DNA of 64,000 nt from Agaricus subrufescens (lineage: Eukaryota; Basidiomycota; Agaricomycetes; Agaricales; Agaricaceae), in NCBI GenBank assembly GCA_029945375.1, contig CM057063.1, positions 1,240,001 to 1,304,000 on the forward strand. Reading direction: 5' to 3'. Numbering within the stretch: position 1 is the stretch's first letter; each line of letters begins with the position of its first letter. Shown in pieces: positions 34,977 through 48,758 of this stretch. A model generated the notes under the pieces. It had not been told where the DNA came from, searched no databases, and was given only the letters and a program-made list of their open reading frames with translations. Both the position numbers and the translations under genes were made by a program.

Positions 34977-36461
34977 ATGATGGTGAGAACAGTTTTGTTT
35001 GTTAATTGATTTGATTCAGATCTGGGGAATCTGCTAAGAAAATGTTTGTCCCCACAGTGCACCGTGCTATTGTTTCCCGAGATCTGTCACGGTCAGAGTT
35101 CGCTTGACACCCATCACCCTGGAAAGATGATGTACGAGAAAAAATTTATCGTAGATGATGACCCATCTGGTCTTTTCATTAATTGGGTAGTAATCTCAGA
35201 TCTTCCTTATTCCGAAAATCAAACCGTATGCGGATCAGAAGTTATAGTCCTCGCGACATTTAAACCGCTGGTTTTGACTCTAAATCGTTATCCCCCACTA
35301 TCCCCCCGGCTTCGTAGACCGTGCCCTAGCTCGATGTTTCAGACACTCCCTCGTCACCACCATATGGATGCTTCTCCAGAAACCTGGTACCATGCGTCCT
35401 ATACTGGCTTACCAGTCTCTCGCTCAACCTCGCCTCAGTCAAGCAACGGTTCCCTTGTTTGTGAGTCGAAAGGTCGCTTTGCTTAACTGTGCAACTCTCT
35501 AACTAACCACTAGGCACACCGTATCAGAGCGGCGGCAACATCAACGATATCAGCAGCGAGAATTCCTACTGTTATGCTACTTGTGAGACGTGTCCCGTGG
35601 GTTCTAGCGAACAAGTGGTTGGACTAGGACTCAGTATACCGGAGCCTCCGACATCCTCACTATTGAGGCCGCCATCTGAATCAGCCCCAGAAACGTTGAA
35701 TGGTTTTGGCGCTGTCCCTTTTTCCACCGGTTATGTGCAGGGGCCACAAAATGACGATGCGAGGTGGCGAGGCGCAGATCCCGGATTCTCCGGACTAGCT
35801 GATCCTCGTTATGGCGTATATAACCCAACACCTCCTCACCCAACATCCCGTACTCGTTCTGCTTCGGCTAGAGGCGCTGGCGCCTCCATTTCCCCCTTGC
35901 TATGCTTAGAGGGCCTTTCTCTCGGCGGCGAAAACTGCCCAGGCAACGTACGGTCGACGGTCAGAAGCTTCAGCCATCCACCTGGCAACTACGCCCATTC
36001 GTCTCAAGAAATCTTCGGAGCAGATCAATATAGCTATACTATGCCAGATTTTTCGTCCCGCGGCAGCCAGTGGGCACCTTTGTCGGATGACATGCCGGTC
36101 TCTCCCATCCCAAGGAACGAAAATGGAAATACACCCTTATTTCAATCTCGTGTAGGCTCCGATCGCACGCGTGCTATCAGCCACTCCAGGAGATCCAACC
36201 AAGACAGAAAACTACTCCATTGCGATGTACCAGGTTGCGGCGCAACCCTTACATCAAGGCATAATTTTAAAAGTACGTTCACTTCTTCAGTACCTCGATT
36301 CCGGATTGTCCTAACTGTTTATACTTTCACTAGGTCACAAGAATTCACACTATGGTATCAAACCGCACGCATGTGGGCAGGGTCAGTGTAACAAGAGATT
36401 TGGAACTACAGCTGAAGTAAAGCGCCACCGTGCCAAACACTGTCATTACAAAAAATCTTAA
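34977..36461 (+). CDS. C2H2 zinc-finger protein, start tentative
   Basis: Three well-supported exons: 35058-35460, 35514-36272 and 36334-36461 (stop TAA). The first exon begins at a clear acceptor (TGTCCCCACAG), so an upstream exon must exist. The best candidate is a tiny exon, 34977-34982 (ATGATG|GTGAGA), leaving a 75 nt intron. Most of the protein is Ser/Pro-rich and disordered. Two C-terminal C2H2 fingers are seen: HCDVPGCGATLTSRHNFKSH with HKNSH, split by the last intron, and ACGQGQCNKRFGTTAEVKRH ending RAKHC. Both show C-x4-C-x12-H-x3-H spacing. This is the layout of many uncharacterised basidiomycete C2H2 regulators. DNA binding is inferred from the fingers; targets are unknown. Confidence 0.75.
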
Positions 36462-37011
36462 AATTCCTGCTCTTGCTACACTCTCGCCATGTGCTTGCAT
36501 TCTAATCTCACACCGTCCTTACTCCTTGTTTTCGCACTCGCTTTTGTCTTTGCTTGTCGTCGCTTTGCCATTGCTCTCTTCTGCTATCTATCTATTCCTC
36601 AGGACATCCTTCCCATGTATCCATAGCCCTCGTTGTTCTCAGGCAGAACAGCGTCATCAGCTGCAACATTGTATCTTTAAGTATTAGCATTCATTGTATT
36701 TCTTACTTGTGTGTACGATACTTCTTCGTTCATGATCTTTTTTCTTCTCGTTTCATATTTGCTGATAAGTGCTCGGGACTCGGCCATCGTGATTGGTTCT
36801 TCAAGATAGTGTCAAAGTGACTTCGCGAGGGAACATCACTTAAATGATGAACAAAGAATGATAGATGAATGAGCGCGGAGCGCTGGGTCTATAACTGCTT
36901 GTTCGGGTTTGAGACAGGCTGTGTGCCAGCTGGGATCAATCAATCAATCATCTGGGCAACCACCACAGTCCTTGGTCTTTCTCTCGAATTCCTTTACTTT
37001 CTTCTCTATTG
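36462..37011. other. Intergenic, no gene seen
   Basis: 550 bp between two plus-strand genes. The first part is T/C-rich and probably the 3' UTR of the C2H2 gene. A short CAAT repeat (CAATCAATCAATCA) lies at about 36937-36950, about 60 bp upstream of the next start codon. Confidence 0.5.
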
Positions 37012-38403
37012 ATGCCTTCCTCCCCAAGGTACAAGCCTATCCTCTCTACCACGGCGCAGGACGCAGAAAGGGAGATGGAGGAGGCCTTCGAGTCTGACGA
37101 CGATGACGCTCGTTCGACCCATGAGTCGACTCCGCTGACACACAGCCATAATAACTTTGATGATGATACTCTCTCCATTTCGACTTCTTCCCAGCAGTCT
37201 CCAGCCGCCCATAGGCGAACTGTTTCGAGCGCAATTCCAGGGGCGTATGACTTCGAGAGAGAGTATGATTATCCTCCGCCGGGTTCTCCACCCCGTCCTT
37301 CTGCAAGGGCTTTACCCAATGATATTGGCAACAGCAATGGAATTTTGCCGTCGTCTCCTGTCAGGCCTTCGAGACCGCATCGGTCGTTCTTCAGAAAGAT
37401 TGCAGGAGCTGTGCTGCCAACTCATTATACACGGGTGCCTACTGATGAGGCGGGAACTTCACGCGCTGTCGGTGGTGGCACCGAAAACGACGGCGTTTTC
37501 GCTAATGTCATGGCCAAACCGCAACCACCTCGGGTAATACAGACAGAGGATGGCAATGTGCATGTGGTACCAGAGGAAAATCAAAAGGAAACTCCTCCGG
37601 TTCGTTCAAACTCTTTGGTTTCACTCCGTTTAGACTTCATTAATTGGTGTTTTCAGTCGTATGCAGAAGCACAGGCAGACGCCGTGCCGCCATATTGGGA
37701 GACTACCATTCATGCTCCCGCGGGTATTGAATCTGGTGCAAGCATGATCATTGATGATCTCCCTGTTGGATCCTTCCTCGTATTCTGTCTCAATGCACTC
37801 TTTTCCTTCTTTTTCCAATTCGTTGGCTTTCTGCTTACGTATCTCCTACACACCTCTCACGCGGCCAAATATGGGTCTCGTGCAGGACTCGGCCTTACAC
37901 TCATCCAACTCGGTTTTTATTCCCGTGGTGTATCCGATGATAATATAGAGAACACTACCAGTGCAGCGGAATCGGTTGCTGTGGGAGGGCTGGGATCCTC
38001 AGTCCCGGGCTATGGCGCAGATCCTACTTCCGCGGCACCGATTCCCGATGATGCTGTTATTTCGGTCTCATCACGAGACTGGCTTTCATTCGCATTCATG
38101 ACCCTGGGTCAGTGTTTGTCTTTCATATTGCCTCGTGAAATTGATTTCAATGTCATATTAGGCTGGTTCCTTCTTTTGTCATCGCTCATCAGCTTCTGGC
38201 GTGTCAAGCGATGGGAAAATGCATTACGGGCCCCTCCTGCGCCTGTGACCGCAGAAGACGTTGAACGGGACCGGGAGATGCGACGCAACATTGAACACGC
38301 ATTTGGTATAGCTTTGAATCAGGATGACGCAGAGGCGCAACGTGCCCAGGCTGCCGCTGAGGCGAGATTAACCAGAGATCTAAGAGCTGCTGGGTTATTA
38401 TAG
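37012..38403 (+). CDS. BSD2/NDFIP-family membrane adaptor for Rsp5/Nedd4 ubiquitin ligase
   Basis: Endosomal/Golgi adaptor that recruits HECT ubiquitin ligases to membrane cargo such as metal transporters. The start is ATG 37012 (MPSSPRYKPIL). Although the frame is open from end to end, 37600-37656 is almost certainly an intron: GTTCGT...TTTTCAG, 57 nt (a multiple of three). Removing it fuses TPP to SYAEAQADAVPPYWETT, giving a PPSY motif and 444 residues. The N-terminus is disordered and acidic. Then come the NDFIP core IDDLPVGSFLVFCLNALFSF and TM1/TM2. A loop with SRAGLGLTLIQLGFYSRG follows, then a third TM (FNVILGWFLLLSSLISFW) and a cytosolic helix. Three membrane segments and PPxY are defining features of the Ndfip family. 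Confidence 0.88.
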   Translation: MPSSPRYKPILSTTAQDAEREMEEAFESDDDDARSTHESTPLTHSHNNFDDDTLSISTSSQQSPAAHRRTVSSAIPGAYDFEREYDYPPPGSPPRPSARALPNDIGNSNGILPSSPVRPSRPHRSFFRKIAGAVLPTHYTRVPTDEAGTSRAVGGGTENDGVFANVMAKPQPPRVIQTEDGNVHVVPEENQKETPPVRSNSLVSLRLDFINWCFQSYAEAQADAVPPYWETTIHAPAGIESGASMIIDDLPVGSFLVFCLNALFSFFFQFVGFLLTYLLHTSHAAKYGSRAGLGLTLIQLGFYSRGVSDDNIENTTSAAESVAVGGLGSSVPGYGADPTSAAPIPDDAVISVSSRDWLSFAFMTLGQCLSFILPREIDFNVILGWFLLLSSLISFWRVKRWENALRAPPAPVTAEDVERDREMRRNIEHAFGIALNQDDAEAQRAQAAAEARLTRDLRAAGLL

Positions 38404-38556
38404 TGAATCGATCTACTCAAGGACTTTTTTTTTTGATTTATTTCCCCCCCTCCTTTCGTTTTGCTCTGTAGCTATTGTATATATTTAATCGGGTTTAGGT
38501 ATTTGTATTAAAAGTTTCGATTAAAGATTTAATTCATTACAGGCAATTGAATAGTG

Positions 38557-40095
38557 TTAACTGGAAAAACTGATGAGAGACCATATCGAGACCCTGCAAT
38601 CTTTGCCCCCAGCTATGAGCCAACGGTCTCGCTCGGCTTTTTCCTCCTGGGTCCACTCGTCATCGCTTGGCATGTCATCGTCAGATTCAAGAGCAGGTTT
38701 GGAGCCACTCAAAGGCCTCGCGAACTCAATTGTTTGGCAGCTGGACTTGTGATACTTGAGGGTACCGAGTGGCTTCATTGTCTTTGTGGAATATAGTCGG
38801 ATACTTGTGATATCAAGAAGTCAGGACCGCAAATATGGAGAGATGGTACTGAGCTCACTTCCCATCCCAACCGCCGACGGCACAAACTTTACCGTCATCT
38901 CTTATGCCTATCGCCGCGTTTCCTGGATGTTTGGTTTTGTAGGCGAGGAAGCTCTTCTCAGCGGATGAGAATTCAGCCTAAAGAGACAATGAGCGGTTTG
39001 TAAACATGTGAGAGAGGCCGGTAAACGCACCAGGAGATTATAGCGGCATATCAAATTATCTGCAGATACCGTGACTGCGAAATCATTTTGGCGCGAAACC
39101 CTCAGTGACATAACTGTAAGAAGGGTTAATAAAAACCAAAGAACGATAATATCGCATCGATGGCGTACTGGTTTCCACATGGAGTTTTGAATTCCAGATG
39201 ACTTCCCAGCCCTCGCCTTCGACGGAGGTAGATTTGTTGATGCGAGTATATTTGCGTAATGTTACGCCTCCATTTTCGTAGGCACAGAGAATACGGAGAT
39301 CTTGCGTTCCACTTTGGTCGGAATGTGATGTAAATAGATGTAGACCCATGATGATACCTGTTATAACCCATGTGTGAGGATGAGGGTGTCGGAAGACGGG
39401 GAAGAATTGATCGTACCAGCACTATTTCTGCCTTTTGGATCGGTGGAAAAAATAGACTTGCTGATTTCTTGGCCAATGGCAGCATGGATTCTGTCTCTTG
39501 ACGGCAACGACCAAACGTCAGCCTACTTTTTAATTCACTTTACCGGTGGCGCAGCTGGAAAAAGCCACCCACCACAGATGAATCGATTAACCCAGGAATG
39601 GCAAGAAGAGCCCTCTTGTGGTTATCGTCCGAGCCGAGGAGCATCAAAGAGAAACGGCAGTAATTGAGAGCATTCACATCCATTGAATAAGACAAATCAG
39701 GTATAGAAAGATCCAGACTTGCAGCTGCATCGCCCAACCTAGCAGATCCGGGCAATTCGATGACTCGCTTCCAAACGTGCAACTTGTTGTCCCGCCCATG
39801 ACTACCTTGAAAAAAGAAGACGAATGGTTGCTGTTATGAGGGAGTTTTGAAGGAACAAGGGCCCTCTAGCGTACGTGACAATCTCATCTTGCCATTCCTC
39901 TACGCCGAGAATACCATCGCTGTGGGGTTGCCATTTAGCAATCGGACGAAGAGTCCGGGTTGATGTGACCGCGACTATGCCCGAAGCATCACCAGAGTAC
40001 AGTCTCTCGCTATCTTCTGAAAAGGCGAGAGCAGTGATGGACAGTGAGTGTAGCCGAAGGAGGTGAGTCGGGGCAGCAGGAGGCGGAAGAGACAT
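38557..40095 (-). CDS. ASA1: ASTRA-associated WD-repeat protein Asa1
   Basis: WD40 propeller protein of the ASTRA chromatin/TELO2-associated complex. The start is the ATG at 40095-40093 (MSLPPPAAPTHLLRLHSLSI). WD-like blades follow: FSEDSERLYSGDASGIVAVT, ILGVEEWQDEIVT, GRDNKLHVWKRVIELPG, DVNALNYCRFSLM, DIWSLPSCERIHAAIGQ, RILCAYENGGVTLRKYTR, GIRDDGKVCAVGGWDGK, and the final blade RWLIAGGKDCRVSIWSL. It ends ISFSS at the stop at 38557. At least five introns split it. Length, about 390-430 residues, fits Asa1 (yeast 443). It is head-to-head with SPC3, with 125 bp between start codons. Confidence 0.85.
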
Positions 40096-40220
40096 CACTG
40101 CATCAATCCGGGCGGCGGGCCGAGGCTGATGGCGAGTTGTTGGTTCTCCGCGTTGATGGCAAACAACCACGTTCGATCCACGTCCGTGTCAACCCTTTCG
40201 TCCTCCGTAAGTTCTCCAAA

Positions 40221-40965
40221 ATGCACACTATATTCGCGCGTATCAACAATGTCTCTGCGCTGCTGTCATCGTGCATGATGGCTCTTTTGGCCGCCATTGC
40301 TCTCTCCTCGTTTGTACTTACCTCTGACCCGAAAGGCGATCTAGGGCTGCTTTCTGTCAAAGTGTACGTACGTTCAGCGTCCGTGACCTTTCCACAATTC
40401 ATCAGGTTATCCACCCCAGCTACCCAGCATCTGCTGCAAAGAAGGTGCACCCAAAGCAGGAGCTCGCGTTTGTCAGTTTCAATGTAACAGCTGGTTTGTT
40501 CTTCCTTACCGCTTGCTTTACCGTCAGGATCTGACTCTCTTTGCGTTAGATCTCAGTCCTCTCTTTCATTGGAATACAAAGCAACTTTTCGTTTGGGTAG
40601 AGGCGGAATTTAACAACACAAAAAGGGTTTGTCCGAATTATCCTATTACCCCGATAATTTCCTGACGTAGGCACAGGCTGAGAACGCTGTCGTCATTTGG
40701 GATCGCATCGTGCGGCGCAAAGAAGATGCCAATCTGAAAGTAACGGGCAAAAATAAATATATGCTCCGTGAACTCACCAAGAATTTCAAGTACGTTGTCC
40801 CTTGGTCCCACCAAGGCTGGCAAACTGATCACCATTAGGAATGCGAAACCGGCTCATTACACATTGAAATATAATGTGATGCCTTACGTCGGAGTGCTGA
40901 CATATGGTGAAGCAGCAAGGACAAAAACCCCAGTCGAATTCCCGCCAGTTCAACAACGTGTATAA
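40221..40965 (+). CDS. SPC3: Signal peptidase complex subunit 3 (SPC22/23)
   Basis: Single-pass ER subunit of the signal peptidase complex, essential in yeast for signal cleavage. Five exons: 40221-40361, 40406-40493, 40550-40626, 40671-40789 and 40839-40965, giving 183 residues; an alternative acceptor six bases later in exon 4 gives 181. Landmarks are the N-terminal TM (SALLSSCMMALLAAIALSSF), LAFVSFNVTADLSPLFHWNT, KQLFVWVEAEF, NAVVIWDRIVRRKEDANL, and the C-terminal YTLKYNVMPYVGVLTYG. These match the SPC22/23 family closely. Confidence 0.93.
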
Positions 40966-41221
40966 TACGGTCTCTTCCACTGAAATATTAATTTGGCCCT
41001 TCATAGGTCTTCTTTGCTATCCCACAAATGCACTTCATAAGTCCGTGTGTCCGTGGTTTTCGTTTCAAGATCATACGACTTGACTATCCTCGCTTCAAAA
41101 TGTCATCGACTTCGGGCTTGATACTGACCAAGAGATCACTCGTGGTTTTCTTAGGTTGCCAGCCTATCATTCTTGATCTATTTCCCCTGCACCTCGAGTT
41201 TGAGCCTAGTGAAGTTGAACC

Positions 41222-42372
41222 CTAGGGAGTGAAGTCGTCAGAGTACGAAGTAATAGGACTGATGAAACGCACTGCAAAGTATTTGTTGATTTCTTCCTGG
41301 GTAAATGTCGTTGGTTCCACGTTCATACTTTTGCCGAGCTCAACAAGCACGTTCCCAATTTGCCTCCCAACCTCATACAAGGTGTGCTCTCCATTCTCTC
41401 CAAAGTAATAACCCTCACGACCATGACCCGCGCGTGGATCTGCAGTTGCAGCATCGAACAAAACCATGTAAAGGTTCCCGACTGAAAGTGTCATTCAAAT
41501 TACCGAGCACCTCTCAGGGGAGCAACTCACTGTCATCTATATGCACGTTCGGCCATATATTGAGCCCCTTTCCGACCATACCCGCTCTCCGCCTGTCCAA
41601 TGCCGCACGGATCAGTGACGGAACCTGCTGAGAGCGATTGTTTGCTATCTCAGCCTTGACTAATCGTCCTGTCGCGAGCCCGTATATCGTTGATGGAGTG
41701 ACAAGATACGTTCTAACGTAGCCTTCGTTATCGGCGTTGATGATAGCCAGGTCGACATTACGATGAGGTGCGCTGTCAGGCAGTGTTTCGAGGTCATCTG
41801 CGTCCGCGTCATTCCATATCTTGTCGGTTGAATAGAGGCCTGCAGCGTTATCTGATAAAAGGCCCGTTCCAGACTAAAGAACAAACTCTCAACTTGTTTT
41901 GTCGATAAGCTTTGGAGGCGGACAACACACGTACAGTGTGAATGAAGATAGAAGGAACGCCGGTAGCCTGGTAACGTCTCTTGAGACCCCGTAGTATCAC
42001 CTTTGCAGCTTCCAGGTTGTCCACGTCCACCTTTGGAAGCGTTCATGGGGACTGTCGTTCTTGGTCAAGATCTTGACCAACTTACCGCGTCGAACACTAC
42101 ATCTGCTCCAGCCGCTAGGTCTTCGAGTAGTGAAGCATCACTATACGAGCCAACGACAGGCGTCACTCCCAATTTCTTCAATTTGACCGCTTTGTCTCTC
42201 GATCGGACGAGGGCAGTGATCTCGAAAGATTGTGCTTTGGGATGTAGTAGAAGGCGCTCTAAGATACTTCCTCCTATGTAACCTAGTAACTCAATGAGCC
42301 TACCGTCGTCGTATGAATAGTCAAACAAATCTGACCAGTGGACCCCGTCGTGAAAATCTTTGTCTTGGCCAT
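41222..42372 (-). CDS. NAD(P)-binding Rossmann protein (NAD-dependent epimerase/NmrA-like)
   Basis: Five exons join in frame: 42372-42336, 42282-42086, 42030-41935, 41873-41531 and 41481-41222, giving 310 residues. The first exon encodes MAKTKIFTTGSTG and is spliced to YIGGSILERLL, producing the TGxxGxxG dinucleotide loop of extended short-chain dehydrogenases. After it, ITALVRSRDKAVKL resembles the NADP-binding second strand. Later come FDAVDVDNLEAAKV, IFIHTSGTG, VTPSTIYG (an active-site-like YG region) and INIWPNVHIDD. The usual catalytic YxxxK is not obvious, as in many NmrA-like or atypical SDRs, so the protein may be regulatory or a reductase with an altered site. Substrate unknown. It is divergent from SelO, 104 bp apart. 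Confidence 0.82.
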
Positions 42373-42476
42373 GTAGTAGAACTGGCCCGAAGCCGATCAC
42401 ATGGAGTCGAATTGATCAGCAAGTGAGAAAGCTCCTCTATTACTAAACCAGAATATCATGGAACCGCACTCTGCTC

Positions 42477-44932
<2,456 letters not shown>

Positions 44933-47316
44933 AGGAAGGCTCTGATAATTCAAATGTACGTGTATTTTATATGCTTTTAGACCCCCTTTTCTCTTCATCA
45001 TCGGCGAGTGATCAAAAGGGTGAATATATACGGGAATAAGATCACAATCACTTCCGGGCACTCGTGGTTCATTTTGGGCTTGGTCAAAGATCTCCCGGTG
45101 AATTGTATCAAACACCCCTATGACATTCCGGACAAAACTGGTTCTATCACAAAGGGTCCCTTGGGCCGCAGTCCGGATGCAGAAAAAAACCGGGCTGAAT
45201 CAATTTGGGTTGGGTTAATACTTTTTTCTTCGATCAGACTTGTTCTTTTGTGGTTCATGTTTATTGGTTCAGTTCTCTTTGCGACGATTCTCTAATTCGT
45301 GATTCGGAAAATTGGAGAATGACCCGAATCGTTCCAATTCGGTTCTGTTTTCGCGGTTTGAACTGAAATGTTTTGTGATGCTTTGAATTTGACTATTATT
45401 GTGAAAGAGTCTCTCTCGACCTGAGAGATGTTTGAGAGACCAAGTGATGAAGCTGAAGAATTTAGATCCCTTTTTCTTTTTCTTCCTTTTTATGGTTCAT
45501 TCAATATTAGCTCCCTCTAACCTTATGTCTCTGTGAAGTTTGCTCTCTAGGTTGTAGTGGACTATTAGCCTCGTGAGAGGACAAGACTTGGATTACTTGG
45601 CGGCATTGGAGCCTTGATACTTATCACTAATAAAATTACACACTGACAGTCACATATTCGAGTCTAGCGATCAGATATAGTACTTACTCTCTCACCGCGG
45701 ATTTTGCGGGATAAGACTATAACTGACCCGGTCTGGTCCTAATACACTTCTTAACCTTGTCGAAACTCACACCCTATTTCCTGTCTTCTTTTTCATGATG
45801 TCAGAATATTTGCATGCGAGGAGATCTTCCTTTGCTTCGGACCTGCCCGTCAATATTTCGTTATGTGTGTCACTCACTCAGGATTCTCTTTCCGATCATC
45901 CGGTGTGCACGGTGTATGTGTATGTGTGTTCTTTTTCTTGTGCCAGTGAGACAGCTCTCTCTCTGATTTTTTAGGGGTCTTTTTGATAAACGTGCGGACG
46001 GAGATCATGGCGAGCAAAGTCCGAGTCGGTATTCCCGATCGTTTGTGAATATAAGGTATACGTCATGAATATCAGTGATATCATGTCTGTTTAGATGTGA
46101 GCCTGTCAGTTTGTCAGAATTGAAAGAAAGGTGTGTTCTGCTTTTTTTTTTGATTGTCTTGCTACTATCGAGACTCGGGATCTATTTTTTTTTTGGCTTG
46201 GCTAATGTTGGGTTTTACTGTCAGAGACTGACGATTACTCGCTGTCAGTGAGTCCACGTAGTAACGATGAGCCTGAGGAGATTAAACCACGGGGGCCGTA
46301 CTCTACCAGTGGGTCATGTTCAAAAACCGTTTTGTCAACTTCCAAAAAAAATCGTCCTATCCTCTTTACTACTGCTGAAGCTTGATACATATAAACCTAT
46401 ACACCCACCGACCTTGTTTTGGTTTTTTTTTTACACTCCGACTCCCCAATTTGCGGGAGAGGCCACTATAGTACCGCTTATCTATCAAATGTGCCACCTG
46501 TTCGGATATATCGCGTTCCTATCAAATTTTTTTGCGTCTCCGGTGACAAGTGCGAGGAGAGGCGTATGTGTTCCTTTCGGGTTTGTTCCAAACTCTGGTC
46601 ATTGGGCGGCGGAATAATGCAATGATTGATCGGCGACTGGAATTCAGTGATTTAACATATGACCTATATGCCCAACATCTCTTGTTTTTCTGGGTTCTCT
46701 TGGCCTCTCACTAGGTAAAACATCGAACTTGACGTACATCCTGACGAGACGAAAAACCATACCACATTAGTGCAAAGTCGCCAACTTTGACTCCCTCGAA
46801 GCATTGTATCTATTTACTATCTTCTATTTTTTCGAATGTATCTTCTCCGTCTACAGCTGTCAAATTACCGTTTCATTCAGAAGACGATTTCCAATCTTGG
46901 AGCTTTGTTGCATCTCGGAGGTTAAAAAACTTTTAGTATGGAGGCAATTTTCGAAATTACCCTTTAATAAATCGGTGTTTTTTTAAGTCTACGTACATCA
47001 ATCACGTAGACGAGGAGAGGGATACTACAAGAGATGACCTAGATGCAACTCAAGAAAAAAAATAAAAGCTGAGAAAAAAGAAAGCGTATCCTCTCGACGG
47101 TGTCGCTATCCAGGCGACAGATACTGGTTTCATCAACAGCCAGTGAGGTGAAAACCAAGGAAGCGGTTACATGCAGCGAGTATAGGTATAGGTCTGTCCA
47201 AGACAGACAAAAGACAGAGGGGGGGTATGTTGTGCAGAGGCATAAGAGAAAGAGGGTATGTGGCAGTGCTACAAGACATGAGAATAGAACAGATATTTCT
47301 GTGAAGGAGGTGGAAT
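44933..47316. other. 2.4 kb gene-poor stretch
   Basis: No gene is supported. The region is T-rich with several homopolymer runs (for example 46142-46150 and 46426-46434). Its small open frames overlap on both strands and lack motifs. It lies between the 3' ends of the convergent SelO (+) and SH3-protein (-) genes. Confidence 0.55.
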
Positions 47317-48326
47317 CTAGAAGTTGGACCATGAAATAGTGTCATTCCTTTGGGCCTCTGCATCGAGACCATGACCTTCTAGCTGGACTGTTACACCTAA
47401 ACTGGTGCTTCTGACAGGTCTCTCCGCTCTGAGTCCCTTGACTTGTTTCAAGAAACACCAGGCGGGGACCATGCCGAGTTCGACATTATTCCCGAGACCG
47501 TTGGAACTCGGGGGTGTCAACGTTCTAGGCGAACGAGAGCCAGCGAATAGAGCTTTGGGCCTTGGCAAGCCTTCTCTACCGACGACGCACCAGCCGTCGT
47601 CGAAGGACTGAAGAATCATGAGTTGTTCACCGACGATGACAACAAATTCATCAGGGAGGACGGGATTGAATGTTTGTCGGACTTTACGGATAGAACGACC
47701 GGTGTTACCTTTGCTGTCCGTGGAGGCGAGCGATTCGTTGTAAGATGAGGCGGCGGAGAAAACGGAAAAACGGGAACTAGGGGCGAAAGAACTGGCGATG
47801 GACAGCCGTTCTCGCTCGGCGCCAGAAGTGCGACTTGGGCCAGCTAGGGCGAAGGAAAATGGTTTTGGGAGGGTGTTGGACTGTCGGTGATAGGCGATGA
47901 TTTTGTCCCGCTCGGCGGCGGTCGCCTCTTCTGAGGCCTTGGCAATTGTTTTGGAAGGGAGGATAATTTGGGAATTTATATTATTCCGGGAAAAAGAGCC
48001 TGGCGCATGGCTACAACTTTAAATCAGTCGGGTGGAGACCGGCGAATATAAAATAAGTAAACAAACGAGTAGACTTCTTTCTCAGGATATGGCTCTCCGT
48101 CCTTGACCAAGCCACGGACAGAGAGAAAGGCAGAGCCCATGCCGTCCTGCCGGTTTTTGACGACCCTTTTGCGGTAGAGATAGATGCCAAGCCATAGGGC
48201 GATGGCGAGGAGGACTGCACCCGCAATGCAGAAACCGATTATATACAGGGCAGAGATGCCGCCACCGGAAGAGGCAGCGCTGACAGGTGCTGGGTCGGCG
48301 CGCGCGGAAACGGTGATGATCGGCAT
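47317..48326 (-). CDS. Single-pass membrane protein with C-terminal SH3 domain
   Basis: Two exons, 48326-48067 and 48010-47317, join in frame through GTTTGT...TTGTAG (56 nt), giving 317 residues. A short Ser/Gly-rich extracellular N-terminus follows the ATG (MPIITVSARA). Then comes a strong TM helix (ALYIIGFCIAGAVLLAIALW) with a basic stop-transfer YLYRKR. The cytosolic middle is Ser-rich. The SH3 domain at about residues 205-290 starts RQTFNPVLPDEFVVIVGEQ and continues through DDGWCVVGREG to GMVPAWCFL, matching the ALYDY/WW/PxxY pattern of SH3 folds. The architecture recalls Sho1- or Fus1-type membrane scaffolds. It is divergent from another single-TM protein, 432 bp away. Confidence 0.85.
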
Positions 48327-48758
48327 GCGTGGCAGGAAGTGTCAAGAATAAACAGAGGGAAGGAGTGGAAGGGTTGAGGGAGCGTTAGTGTACAGAGCCG
48401 ACGGGAGAAGAAAAAAGGCAGCGGGAGGGGGAGAGGAGGAGAGAGGAGCGGGGCTGAGCTGGGCGGGTGGCCATGGCTCTTCACCTTGGCAACCGTCCTG
48501 ATATGGAAGACGAGATACGGTTTCGACGCTTCTGAAAGGCCCCGCCGTTGCATAAGCGTTCGCACAGTGGCGGCGGGTGATGGCGCGGGCCGGCGGGCGG
48601 GCTGGGCAGCGTTGCCTCGTTCTGGCGGGCCCTGGTGGAGCGGTCGCGATGGTTGCCATAAGAATCACCCCGTCACTCCTGTGACGCTACGCATCTTTCT
48701 TCCCTCCCGCCCAGTCGATCTTTCCCGTCGCTCTTTTTCCCCCCGCCGCTCCTTCGCC
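48327..48758. promoter_or_regulatory. Divergent promoter region between two membrane-protein genes
   Basis: 432 bp, GC-rich in the right half, between the start codons of the SH3 protein (-) and the Ser/Pro-rich TM protein (+). No TATA box is obvious. A CT-rich tract (48700-48755) directly upstream of the + start is typical of fungal core promoters. Confidence 0.45.
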